DNA of 64,000 bases from Fluviicola sp. (GTDB taxonomy: Bacteria; Bacteroidota; Bacteroidia; Flavobacteriales_D; Crocinitomicaceae), in contig JARWZO010000022.1 of the NCBI GenBank assembly GCA_029866325.1, positions 1 through 64,000 on the forward strand, written 5' to 3'. Numbering within the stretch: position 1 is the stretch's first letter; every line of letters starts with the position of its first letter. Below the pieces are notes generated by a model. The model was not told the DNA's origin. It ran no database searches and saw only the letters and a list, made by a program, of their open reading frames with translations. Positions 22,340 to 30,342 of the stretch are shown here, piece after piece. The position numbers and the translations under genes were made by a program.

Positions 22340-25168
22340 ATGAGTTCACATACACGATCATATAAATTGTTGTCGCGCATTTTACCTCACTTCATGCTAT
22401 TGACCGTAGTGTTGTTGCTGGTGCAATGCAAAGTCACAAAGTATGTGCCCGAAGGTAAATACCTGCTAAAGGACAATGCGTTAACGGTTTCGGGAGGTGA
22501 AATCGATGAAGATGACGCGAAGGAAATCATCAGACAGCAACCCAATCTTAGCACTGCATCGATAAAATTTCGGTTGGTAGCCTACAACATGGTTCGCCCT
22601 GAAAAAGCTGAAAAAGCGCGCTTGAGGAGACTTAACCATATTCACACAAAAAATGCGAAACGTAAGCGCAGGGAAAACCGCATCAATGAGCGAAAAATAG
22701 CCAAAGCAACGGCAAAAGGCGATAGCACCTATTTCAAAAGAACCATTCAATTAAAAGACACAGTAACTCCACGATTGACTATTCGTGAACGGATTAAGTA
22801 TAAATTCGGAGAAGCACCGGTGATTGTAGACTCGTTTCTTTTTCAGAAATCGCAAGAGCAGTTAAAGATTTACCTTAACAAAAAAGGCTATTTCTATAAC
22901 ACGGTTACTGCGGTGTTGGATACATTGAGAGATGGCCGCAAACAAAAAATCAAGGCAAAGTATGCAATCACAACCGGAGAACGTTATTACATCGACTCTC
23001 TGGTAGTGATTTCGGATAATTTTGAGGTGAAAAATTCGTACACAAAACGTTTTTTGCGGAAAACCAATGATAAATTCGGATTCAACGAACACTTTTATGC
23101 GTTTTTGAAAGATAGTACCCCTTTTCGGATTCCGTTTGATGAAGATCAGTTGGATGCTTACCGAAGCATTATAGCAAAGGCGATGAAAGACGATGCGTTT
23201 TATGGCTTTAGTGCGCAGCATGTTCGCTACAGAGCAGATACAACACGAGCCACTATGAGTATTACGCTCAAGGTTATTTTTACGGATCGCACAGTGAAAT
23301 CGCCTATTTACAAGGATAGTATTATTCAGGTGAAACACAGATCTACAGTTGTGTCGAATGTGTTTTTCCACATTTGTGATACTACCTTGTTTGACCAGAA
23401 TTTTAAAGCATTCTACGAAAAAGAGTTCGAGAAAGTATTGGATACGAAGGCCGGATTTTTACCCACAGTGGATACCTTGCATTATGCAACGCTTTACCGG
23501 GCTGTCGAAAACAGAAACGATGGAAATGATAAGGAGGCGACCTATTACAAAAGTGCGGTCGAGAAAAACCTGTTTGGAAAACCAAAAGATTCGCTTGAAC
23601 TGAATCCGCTTCGGATGGCGACGTTTTACTATAATGGCGACTTATTTGTGAAACCCGGATTGCTGGAATCTCAAAATTACCTCGAATACACCAATCCGTA
23701 CAAAGAATATTATTACGACCGTACTTATAACCGATTGTTACAACTCGGATTGTTTTCGGTTATCAAACCCGAAATCATAGAAGTACCCGGAAGTGGCGAA
23801 ATTGAAGTGCATTATTACCTTGTTCCGGCCAAAAAACAAAGTTACAGTTTCGAGCCGCGCGCAACCAACTCCAATGGATTTTTGGGAGTTTCGGCCACAA
23901 TTAATTACACCAATAAAAACCTGTTTCGGTCGGGTTGGTTGACAACGCTAAGTTTGAGTGGTGGTTTTGAATCGCAACCTCCGGTGTTTGATGAAACCAT
24001 CGATGGACAGAAGGTTCAAAAATCAGGTCGAAGCTTTAATACTTTTGAATTCGGACCAACGTTGAAATTCGATTTACCCGGTTTCTTTCCGATTAACATT
24101 ACCAAGTTGCCCAAGCGTGCCCGACCAAGAACGGTACTTTCAACGGCATTTAATTATCAGAGACGTCCGGATTTTACAAGAGGAGTATTTCAAATGAACT
24201 TCCTATGGAAATTGTATGTGGGCAAAACCCAGATCATTTCGGCCGGTGTACCTTTTGTATCTGTAATCAAGTACGTTGGATTAACCAAAACGGCGACCTT
24301 TGAAGAACGCATCAATACACTCAATGATTTATTTTTAAAAAATGCCTACAGTGATCAGCTAATTTGGGAGGACTTTAAAGTAGTCTACGATTACGATAAC
24401 CGCGATCATGATGATAAGATAACGGATAAATTGCGATTGACCTTCAATGCTACGTTTAATAGTGCCGGATTGACGCTTGCTATGGGGAAAAGCAGTCAGA
24501 AAGTAGATGCAAATAACCGCAAAATGGCGTTCGGTGTGGCTTACTCTCAATTCCTTTTGTTTGACACCAAATTTATTGGTTACTACAATTTTTCGCGCCA
24601 ACGTATGTTAGCCGTTAGAACATTAGCTGGTTTAGGAATACCTTATGGAAATACACCGACTTCCTTACCTTACGATTACTCATTCTTTGCCGGTGGAGCC
24701 AATGATAACCGTGGATTCGTAGCGCGTGCGTTAGGACCCGGTTCCTACAAATATTATATGGATACCAATCGTACGGCTACCCAAATCGGCGATATTCGTT
24801 TGGGTGCTTCTGTTGAATTCCGATTGGGTTCAGGCTTTTTCAAAAGTGCCTTCTTTATGGATGTCGGAAATATCTGGACATTCAATGAAGATACGAATCG
24901 CTTAGGAAGTAAGTTCTCAAGCTCATGGTACAAAGAATTAGGAATGGCAATTGGATATGGTTTGCGACTGGATTTCGATTTTTTTGTTGTCCGTTTCGAC
25001 CTCGGTATTCCGTTTACAAATCCGGCATTGCCCGAAGGTGCTCGTTGGATTTTTCAATCACGACAGCCTTATTTGGATGATATTAGCACACTCACTGATG
25101 AGCAACGCCTCAAAATCAGCGCTCCTTTTAGTCCGCGGTTAAATATCGGTATCGGATTTCCTTTCTAG
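22340..25168 (+). CDS. tamL: TamL-type outer-membrane assembly lipoprotein (BamA/TamA superfamily)
   Basis: A 942-residue protein. The signal peptide ends in a lipobox (LLLVQC), so unlike proteobacterial TamA it is a lipoprotein, the TamL form of Bacteroidota. About 500 residues of POTRA-like periplasmic region (PEGKYLLKDNALTVSGGEID opening) are followed by a C-terminal Omp85 barrel; FFAGGANDNRGFVARALGPG is the conserved strand/loop with the RGF motif, and the protein ends in the aromatic FSPRLNIGIGFPF. With a TamB it inserts outer-membrane proteins. Monocistronic by context. Confidence 0.88.
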   Translation: MSSHTRSYKLLSRILPHFMLLTVVLLLVQCKVTKYVPEGKYLLKDNALTVSGGEIDEDDAKEIIRQQPNLSTASIKFRLVAYNMVRPEKAEKARLRRLNHIHTKNAKRKRRENRINERKIAKATAKGDSTYFKRTIQLKDTVTPRLTIRERIKYKFGEAPVIVDSFLFQKSQEQLKIYLNKKGYFYNTVTAVLDTLRDGRKQKIKAKYAITTGERYYIDSLVVISDNFEVKNSYTKRFLRKTNDKFGFNEHFYAFLKDSTPFRIPFDEDQLDAYRSIIAKAMKDDAFYGFSAQHVRYRADTTRATMSITLKVIFTDRTVKSPIYKDSIIQVKHRSTVVSNVFFHICDTTLFDQNFKAFYEKEFEKVLDTKAGFLPTVDTLHYATLYRAVENRNDGNDKEATYYKSAVEKNLFGKPKDSLELNPLRMATFYYNGDLFVKPGLLESQNYLEYTNPYKEYYYDRTYNRLLQLGLFSVIKPEIIEVPGSGEIEVHYYLVPAKKQSYSFEPRATNSNGFLGVSATINYTNKNLFRSGWLTTLSLSGGFESQPPVFDETIDGQKVQKSGRSFNTFEFGPTLKFDLPGFFPINITKLPKRARPRTVLSTAFNYQRRPDFTRGVFQMNFLWKLYVGKTQIISAGVPFVSVIKYVGLTKTATFEERINTLNDLFLKNAYSDQLIWEDFKVVYDYDNRDHDDKITDKLRLTFNATFNSAGLTLAMGKSSQKVDANNRKMAFGVAYSQFLLFDTKFIGYYNFSRQRMLAVRTLAGLGIPYGNTPTSLPYDYSFFAGGANDNRGFVARALGPGSYKYYMDTNRTATQIGDIRLGASVEFRLGSGFFKSAFFMDVGNIWTFNEDTNRLGSKFSSSWYKELGMAIGYGLRLDFDFFVVRFDLGIPFTNPALPEGARWIFQSRQPYLDDISTLTDEQRLKISAPFSPRLNIGIGFPF

Positions 25169-25180
25169 TGTATGATCACT

Positions 25181-25232
25181 AGCTAATAGTGGAAACAAGT
25201 TTCCATTTCGTTGGTGAAGGCTCGCCATGGCA
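25181..25232 (+). repeat. Hairpin element downstream of tamL
   Basis: TGGAAAC-AA-GTTTCCA hairpin, TTCGTTGG and GCCATGGC, matching 21211-21262. Where the first copy has a C-G pair in the stem this one has T-A, a compensating change. Confidence 0.55.
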
Positions 25233-25405
25233 AAACATATTTTTTTTACTACGAACTCACGTTATTCAGATAAAAATCAAGAAGCATATTCATTGTCAGG
25301 GGGTGATTGATTATTCGTGGTAAAGTCTTTTTAATCCTACAACGGACTAAGTTGAGTAGAAACAAAAGTTCGTAGTTAATGACTTTCTTTTTAACTAAAA
25401 CATAG

Positions 25406-25635
25406 GTTGCGGACAACGCCATTTAAGGAAGCGAAGTAAGAAAAATGGCTATTTCGTTGTGTTTTGTCAAAAGCGCTAAAACGTACAGCGTTTGCCAAAA
25501 CTGCTGTACGTTGCGTTTCAGATCCTGATCTGACACTTTTGACTATAAAACACAGAAAGAGCCATTTTTTACGAGCGGCTATGAATGGCGTAAAAGGATG
25601 TTTTGCTTACTTTTTCAGCCTTGGCAAAAAGTAAG
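25406..25635 (+). repeat. Long palindromic dispersed element, copy B
   Basis: About 230 bp, the inverted counterpart of 4823-5060. The fold includes ACGCCATT (near 25415) with AATGGCGT (near 25584), AAAAATGGCT (25441) with AGCCATTTTT (25560), and the central ACGTACAGC/GCTGTACGT hairpin. It ends in CTTACTTTTT...AAAAAGTAAG. Together the copies bracket 20.3 kb as inverted repeats. Confidence 0.75.
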
Positions 25636-25770
25636 ATGACATTTTTCACGATTGAAGTGTCATTTTATCCCAAGATTCTAAAGAGGTGTACCCTAAAAAT
25701 GAAGTTACTTCACCCCCGTTTTTTGAACAGATTTCACTACATTTACAGCCCGAAACAGAAAAAAAGAAAC

Positions 25771-26838
25771 ATGGCACACAATATCAAAGCAGGAGTAGCT
25801 ACCGGTGACGAAGTTCAGGCAATCTTTCAGTACGCGAAAGAAAAAAGTTTTGCTCTTCCTGCCGTTAACGTTACAGGTTCCAACACGGTAAACGCCGTTA
25901 TGGAAACAGCCGCTAAAGTAAAAGCCCCTGTAATTATTCAGTTTTCGAACGGTGGTGCTCATTTTTTTGCCGGAAAAGGCTTGTCGAATGATCAGCAGCA
26001 AGCTGCTATTTTAGGCGGTATCTCCGGAGCAAAACACATTCATACCCTTGCTGAAGCTTACGGAGCAACCGTGATTTTGCATACCGACCACTGTGCCAAG
26101 AATTTATTGCCTTGGATCGATGGTTTACTCGATGCAGGCGAAAAGCACTTTGCAGAAACCGGAAAACCCTTGTATAGCTCACACATGCTTGATTTGTCGG
26201 AAGAACCGATTGAAGAAAACATCGAAATCTGTAAAGCGTATTTGGCTAGAATGAGCAAAATCGGAATGACGCTTGAAATCGAATTGGGAATCACCGGTGG
26301 AGAAGAAGATGGTGTCGATAATTCTGATGTAGACAGCTCTAAATTGTACACACAACCCGAAGAAGTAGCTTATGCGTATGAGGAATTGATGAAAATCAGT
26401 CCGCGTTTTACTATCGCAGCTGCTTTTGGCAACGTTCATGGAGTTTACAAACCGGGAAATGTGAAGTTGACTCCTAAGATTTTGAAAAATTCACAAGACT
26501 TTGTGCAGCAGAAATTTGGAACGGGACACAATCCGGTCGATTTTGTATTCCACGGCGGATCCGGTTCAACGCTCGAAGAAATTCGCGAAGCAATCGGTTA
26601 TGGAGTCATTAAAATGAACATTGATACCGATTTGCAATTTGCGTTTACCGAAGGAATTCGCGATTATGTAGAATCGAAAATAGAATACTTACGAACACAA
26701 ATCGGTAGCCCGGATGGAGCTGATTCTCCAAATAAAAAACACTATGACCCACGCAAGTGGATCAGAGAAGGTGAACTTACCTTTATCAAACGATTGGAAC
26801 AAGCATTCGCTGATTTGAATAACATCAACACATTATAA
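25771..26838 (+). CDS. fbaA: Class II fructose-bisphosphate aldolase
   Basis: A 355-residue zinc aldolase; the ATG at 25771 is chosen over a 56-codon longer frame that runs back into the repeat. FALPAVNVTGSNTVNAVMETA is the usual opening, ILHTDHCAKN contains the catalytic Asp and zinc His, ELGITGGEEDGVDN the class IIA loop, and FGNVHGVYKPGNVKL and FVFHGGSGST the further zinc and phosphate sites. It splits fructose 1,6-bisphosphate in glycolysis and joins triose phosphates in gluconeogenesis. accD follows after 22 bp. Confidence 0.95.
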   Translation: MAHNIKAGVATGDEVQAIFQYAKEKSFALPAVNVTGSNTVNAVMETAAKVKAPVIIQFSNGGAHFFAGKGLSNDQQQAAILGGISGAKHIHTLAEAYGATVILHTDHCAKNLLPWIDGLLDAGEKHFAETGKPLYSSHMLDLSEEPIEENIEICKAYLARMSKIGMTLEIELGITGGEEDGVDNSDVDSSKLYTQPEEVAYAYEELMKISPRFTIAAAFGNVHGVYKPGNVKLTPKILKNSQDFVQQKFGTGHNPVDFVFHGGSGSTLEEIREAIGYGVIKMNIDTDLQFAFTEGIRDYVESKIEYLRTQIGSPDGADSPNKKHYDPRKWIREGELTFIKRLEQAFADLNNINTL

Positions 26839-26860
26839 AACTGCAATAACGAATTAAAAC

Positions 26861-27706
26861 ATGAGTTGGTTTAAACGCGCTAAGGAAGGAATTACCACTT
26901 CCACAAAAGATAAAAAAGAAACTCCCGAGGGACTTTGGAATAAATGTTCTCGTTGTAAAACATTGTTCACAGCCGAAGATTTGGCAAAGAACTTTTGGGT
27001 TTGCGACCGCTGTTCGAATCACGAACGTGTTGGTTCCGAACAATACTTCCACATCTTTTTCGATGAAGGAAAATACACTGAGTTAGACGCAAAACTTTCT
27101 TCCGGTGACCCACTTGAGTTTGTGGATACCAAGAAATACACCGATCGTATTAAAGCAACGCAAAAAGCGACCGGTTTAACAGACGCTATTCGCACTGCTC
27201 ACGGATTGTTAGACGGACACCCGTTTGTGGTTGCTGCCATGGATTTTTCCTTCGTTGGAGGATCGATGGGTTCTGTAATGGGCGAGAAAATTGCTAGAGC
27301 CGTTGACAAAGCGTTGGAATTAAACGCACCGTTTATGATCATTTCCAAATCAGGAGGTGCACGTATGATGGAAGCAGGATTCTCCTTGATGCAAATGGCC
27401 AAAGTATCCGGTAAATTGAGTTTGTTGTCAGAAAAACAACTGCCTTATATTTCGTTTTTGACCGATCCTACAACAGGAGGTGTTACAGCATCGTTTGCAA
27501 TGTTGGGCGATTTGAACATTGCTGAACCTGAAGCATTGATCGGTTTCGCCGGTCCGCGTGTAGTAAAAGAAACCATTGGTCGCGATTTACCCGACGGTTT
27601 CCAAACATCTGAGTTTGTATTAGAGCATGGGTTCTTGGATTATATCGTAGACCGAAGAGAGCTGAAACAAAAAGTAGGCTTATCGCTGAAATTCTTTAGA
27701 AACTAA
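26861..27706 (+). CDS. accD: Acetyl-CoA carboxylase carboxyltransferase subunit beta
   Basis: A 281-residue protein with the N-terminal zinc ribbon CSRCKTLF...CDRCSNHERV and the crotonase-like carboxyltransferase core (FSFVGGSMGSVMGEKIARAVD, ISKSGGARMMEAGFSLMQMAK, LTDPTTGGVTASFAMLGD, GFAGPRVVKETI). With AccA it transfers CO2 from biotin to acetyl-CoA, giving malonyl-CoA for fatty acid synthesis. Placed 22 bp after fbaA, a common Bacteroidota pair, and closed by a terminator. Confidence 0.95.
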   Translation: MSWFKRAKEGITTSTKDKKETPEGLWNKCSRCKTLFTAEDLAKNFWVCDRCSNHERVGSEQYFHIFFDEGKYTELDAKLSSGDPLEFVDTKKYTDRIKATQKATGLTDAIRTAHGLLDGHPFVVAAMDFSFVGGSMGSVMGEKIARAVDKALELNAPFMIISKSGGARMMEAGFSLMQMAKVSGKLSLLSEKQLPYISFLTDPTTGGVTASFAMLGDLNIAEPEALIGFAGPRVVKETIGRDLPDGFQTSEFVLEHGFLDYIVDRRELKQKVGLSLKFFRN

Positions 27707-27710
27707 ATAC

Positions 27711-27741
27711 AAAGGGATGTCTTACGAGGCATCCTTTTTTC
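27711..27741 (+). terminator. Terminator after accD
   Basis: GGATG and CATCC pair, flanked by AAA on the left and TTTTTT on the right, right after the accD stop. The hutD gene begins four bases beyond. Confidence 0.75.
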
Positions 27742-27744
27742 GTT

Positions 27745-28326
27745 ATGATCATCCGGAAAAGCGAATTGATAGCTAACAAATGGAGTGGAGGAACAACCAC
27801 CGAGTTGTTTATTTATCCGGAAAATTCTAACTATGTCTCTCGCGATTTTGATTACAGAATAAGCACTGCTACTGTAGAAACAGATCGTTCCGAATTTACA
27901 GATTTAACGGGCTATCAACGAATCTTGTGTGTGCTTTCCGGTGAGCTCACCATGGAATACCACACAGATTCGGGAAAGCCTACCACAGTTGAATTATTGC
28001 CCTTAGAACAAGTGTCATTCCCAGGAGACCTGAAAGTGGTGGGTTTCGGCAAAGTGACAGACTTCAACATTATTTACAAACCTGAATACAATGCTTCTGC
28101 CGAGATTATTCGTTATGCTGAAAACGAGGCACAAGAACTAACTTCAAAAGGAGAACGCTATTTTATATGGGTTATTGAAGGTGAGTTGCTTACGCCGTCT
28201 GGATACTGTAAAACCGATGAATTCTGCGCAGTGGAAACAAATAGCACAACTGCAATTCGCGCTATGGTTAATTCAACTATCATTCTCATCAAGGTTTGCC
28301 AAGATATTTTCAAGAGAAAAGTATAA
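27745..28326 (+). CDS. hutD: HutD-family cupin-like protein
   Basis: A 193-residue protein of the HutD/Ves family. WSGGTTTELFIYPENSNYVSRDFDYRISTATVETDRSEFTDLTGYQRILCVLSGELTMEY is the conserved first cupin half. HutD proteins are linked to histidine utilisation in proteobacteria, yet no hut genes are near. Function remains uncertain. It starts directly after the accD terminator, so its promoter must overlap that structure or it depends on read-through. Confidence 0.8.
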   Translation: MIIRKSELIANKWSGGTTTELFIYPENSNYVSRDFDYRISTATVETDRSEFTDLTGYQRILCVLSGELTMEYHTDSGKPTTVELLPLEQVSFPGDLKVVGFGKVTDFNIIYKPEYNASAEIIRYAENEAQELTSKGERYFIWVIEGELLTPSGYCKTDEFCAVETNSTTAIRAMVNSTIILIKVCQDIFKRKV

Positions 28327-28441
28327 GCTAGTTTGCCTTTGTTCGTCAAAAGCACCCAAATATTCATTTTTCGGCACTATTTATTTTTAATTCAATGGCA
28401 TTTTGGGAAGAAGTAGTATTTTCACTTTAACATTATTACCC

Positions 28442-29347
28442 ATGACTAAACTGTTACTTCTTACCCTGTTGTTATTGTCAGTTGGATTTGTTCAGGCAAA
28501 TGATCTGAAGAATAAATCGACGCGCAATCATTTGAATGCATCAGGCGAACGTGAAGGCTTCTGGGTTGTTTCAAAAGACAACGATCCGATTGTGGATGGT
28601 GAGGCGTTAAAATACAAAGAAGGTTCTTACAAGAACGGACGTAAAGAAGGAGTTTGGATTACGTATTATGAAGATGGAGTTACTCCGCGATTGATTGGTG
28701 AATATGCCGACAACAGACCGGCAGGAACGTATTTTAGATTTGATAAAAAAGGTGAATTGGTTCAGGCAAGTTCCGTTCCAAAACGCATCTCGATCAAACA
28801 ATCCGTTCAAAGCAGCAACTCGATTTATTCGTGTAAAATGATGTTCAATCAGCGCGAAATGATTGCCGGACAAGTATTCTTCACGCACCGCTTGTTTAAA
28901 AAGGATTTAGCGTTTCAGTTTTGGGTAGGCGAATCACTCGAACAAGTAAAATCGGAAACCAAATTGGTTGATTATTCTTGGCTGAATGCCAATTACACCA
29001 AAGTTTTGATGACCTACACTGCTATTCGCACACCAAAGAAAATGCGTATAGAGCCTTTGACTTCTGCAGTTTCACCGGTTACAGAGAAAAAACAGAACCC
29101 GAATACCAAAGGATTGGCTTATTATCACCCACCGGTATTGAAAGATCCGCGTGTTTCCAAAGGAATGGTGTTCATGCCAAATGGATTGAATAAAGTCTAT
29201 ACCGAAAGCGCCGAAATCTGGATGGATGGTCATTTTATGAATGGACAACTCTATACCGGTAAAGTATTTGTTTACGACCATGATGGTGTATTACTGAAAG
29301 TGCGCCTCTACAAAAATGGTGTTTACGAATCGGATGGAGTGTTGTAA
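28442..29347 (+). CDS. Secreted protein with MORN/YwqK-like repeats
   Basis: The start at 28442 gives 301 residues with a signal peptide (MTKLLLLTLLLLSVGFVQA). The N-terminal part has MORN-like units: NASGEREGFWVV, YKEGSYKNGRKEGVWITYYEDG, GEYADNRPAGTYFRFDKKGEL; a last unit near the C-terminus reads GQLYTGKVFVYDHDGVLLKVRLYKNGVYESDG. Between them is a region of unknown fold. Such proteins are envelope-located in Bacteroidota; function unknown. Confidence 0.65.
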   Translation: MTKLLLLTLLLLSVGFVQANDLKNKSTRNHLNASGEREGFWVVSKDNDPIVDGEALKYKEGSYKNGRKEGVWITYYEDGVTPRLIGEYADNRPAGTYFRFDKKGELVQASSVPKRISIKQSVQSSNSIYSCKMMFNQREMIAGQVFFTHRLFKKDLAFQFWVGESLEQVKSETKLVDYSWLNANYTKVLMTYTAIRTPKKMRIEPLTSAVSPVTEKKQNPNTKGLAYYHPPVLKDPRVSKGMVFMPNGLNKVYTESAEIWMDGHFMNGQLYTGKVFVYDHDGVLLKVRLYKNGVYESDGVL

Positions 29348-29379
29348 TAAACAGTAGTAATTTTCAATTCCTTCAACGA

Positions 29380-29706
29380 TCACTCGATTCTTTTCCGCTT
29401 CGTTTTGATCTGTGTTATTTCTACAATAGCCTTATAATCAACATACAATGCGCAAATTTCGCCCTCAGGTGGTGCACAAGTTGTTAAATTGCGAGTCTGT
29501 ACTTTTACGTTTTTGTTATCTTCCCATTCATTAAGTAGAGCTGCATTACACACTAAGTAGTTGCTTCCAGCCATCCGAAGATATGTCCCGGTACAATTCC
29601 TGATTATTTTAGCTTTCCGGAAACCGGTTTGAGCTTCTCCAAAATGACTAACAATAAAGATTATAAAGAGTGAAGCAAGTTTTTTAAAAGAGATTTTAAA
29701 TGGCAT
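29380..29706 (-). CDS. Small secreted cysteine-containing protein
   Basis: A 108-residue protein with an N-terminal signal sequence (KISFKKLASLFIIFIVSHFGEA). The mature part has four Cys (NCTGTYLR, LVCNAALL, TTCAPPEGEIC) that could make two disulfides, and a basic C-terminus (KTKRKRIE). No family recognised. Convergent with the MORN protein gene and divergent from rpsO. Confidence 0.5.
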   Translation of the reverse strand: MPFKISFKKLASLFIIFIVSHFGEAQTGFRKAKIIRNCTGTYLRMAGSNYLVCNAALLNEWEDNKNVKVQTRNLTTCAPPEGEICALYVDYKAIVEITQIKTKRKRIE

Positions 29707-29776
29707 AACTGGATGTATTTGAATCCTTGAAATTGCAAAATATTCTTCGTTCCATTCCCATTCAACAATATTTAGC

Positions 29777-29784
29777 TATATTTG
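29777..29784 (+). promoter_or_regulatory. -7 box of the rpsO promoter
   Basis: TATATTTG fits TAnnTTTG and lies 59 bp before the rpsO ATG, leaving a leader of about 50 nt. Confidence 0.45.
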
Positions 29785-29843
29785 CAGCGTCATATCCGAA
29801 AAGTTCGGTATGGCTACATAAAAATCATTCAAGTAATATTGGC

Positions 29844-30113
29844 ATGTACTTAAATACAGAAAAGAAAAAAGAGATTTTCGCAAAGCACGGTGGTGCTGAA
29901 ACGAACACAGGTTCAACAGAAGGACAAGTAGCATTGTTTACTTTCCGTATTGCTCACTTAACAGAGCACTTGAAAAAGAACCGTAAAGACTACGGAACAC
30001 AACGCGCATTGCAATTGTTGGTTGGTAAACGTCGTAGTTTATTAGATTACCTAAAGCGTAAGGATATTGAGAAATACCGTGCTTTGGTAAAAGAATTAGG
30101 TTTACGTCGTTAA
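29844..30113 (+). CDS. rpsO: 30S ribosomal protein S15
   Basis: An 89-residue protein with the whole S15 sequence (KHGGAETNTGSTEGQVALFTFRIAHLTEHLKKNRKDYGTQRALQLLVGKRRSLLDYLKRKDIEKYRALVKELGLRR). The ATG at 29844 is the family start; the frame runs 39 codons upstream without meaning. S15 binds 16S rRNA early in 30S assembly. It precedes pnp as in many bacteria, with a strong terminator between them. Confidence 0.97.
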   Translation: MYLNTEKKKEIFAKHGGAETNTGSTEGQVALFTFRIAHLTEHLKKNRKDYGTQRALQLLVGKRRSLLDYLKRKDIEKYRALVKELGLRR

Positions 30114-30132
30114 TTACAACGATACACATATT

Positions 30133-30178
30133 AAAAAGAGGGGGCTTGTTCGGATTATTCCGTATGTCCCCTTTTTTG
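30133..30178 (+). terminator. Terminator after rpsO
   Basis: AAAAAGAGGGG pairs with CCCCTTTTTT across an inner CGGA/TCCG hairpin and ends in a T run. It separates rpsO from pnp. Confidence 0.75.
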
Positions 30179-30251
30179 CTATCAGTTCTCGATACCTCGG
30201 CTATTCGCTAAGCTGCTGCTGAGAACTCGAACTGACAGCAAAAAAGACTCA

Positions 30252-30318
30252 AGACCAAAGACTCTTGGACCAAAGACATGTATATGTCTTCAGTCTCAAG
30301 TCTAAAAGTCTTTGGTCT
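30252..30318 (+). promoter_or_regulatory. Long hairpin in the pnp leader
   Basis: AGACCAAAGACT (30252-30263) pairs perfectly with AGTCTTTGGTCT (30307-30318). Inside, CTTG/CAAG, GAC/GTC and AAGACAT-GTAT-ATGTCTT continue the stem. It ends 25 bp before the pnp ATG. In E. coli a double-stranded pnp leader is the site of PNPase autoregulation; the same role here is inference. Confidence 0.5.
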
Positions 30319-30342
30319 ATATTAGAAAAGTAAAGTATAAAT

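Larger units (their letters stand above)
25169..25770. other. 602-bp gap filled largely by repeats
   Basis: Holds the hairpin element (25181-25232) and copy B of the long palindromic element (25406-25635). 25636-25770 is the leader of the aldolase gene. No protein or RNA gene is supported. Confidence 0.6.

Noticed and set aside
25603-25770. N-terminal extension of the aldolase
   Set aside because: The extra 56 codons start inside the repeat element and are unlike any aldolase; the ATG at 25771 matches the family start.
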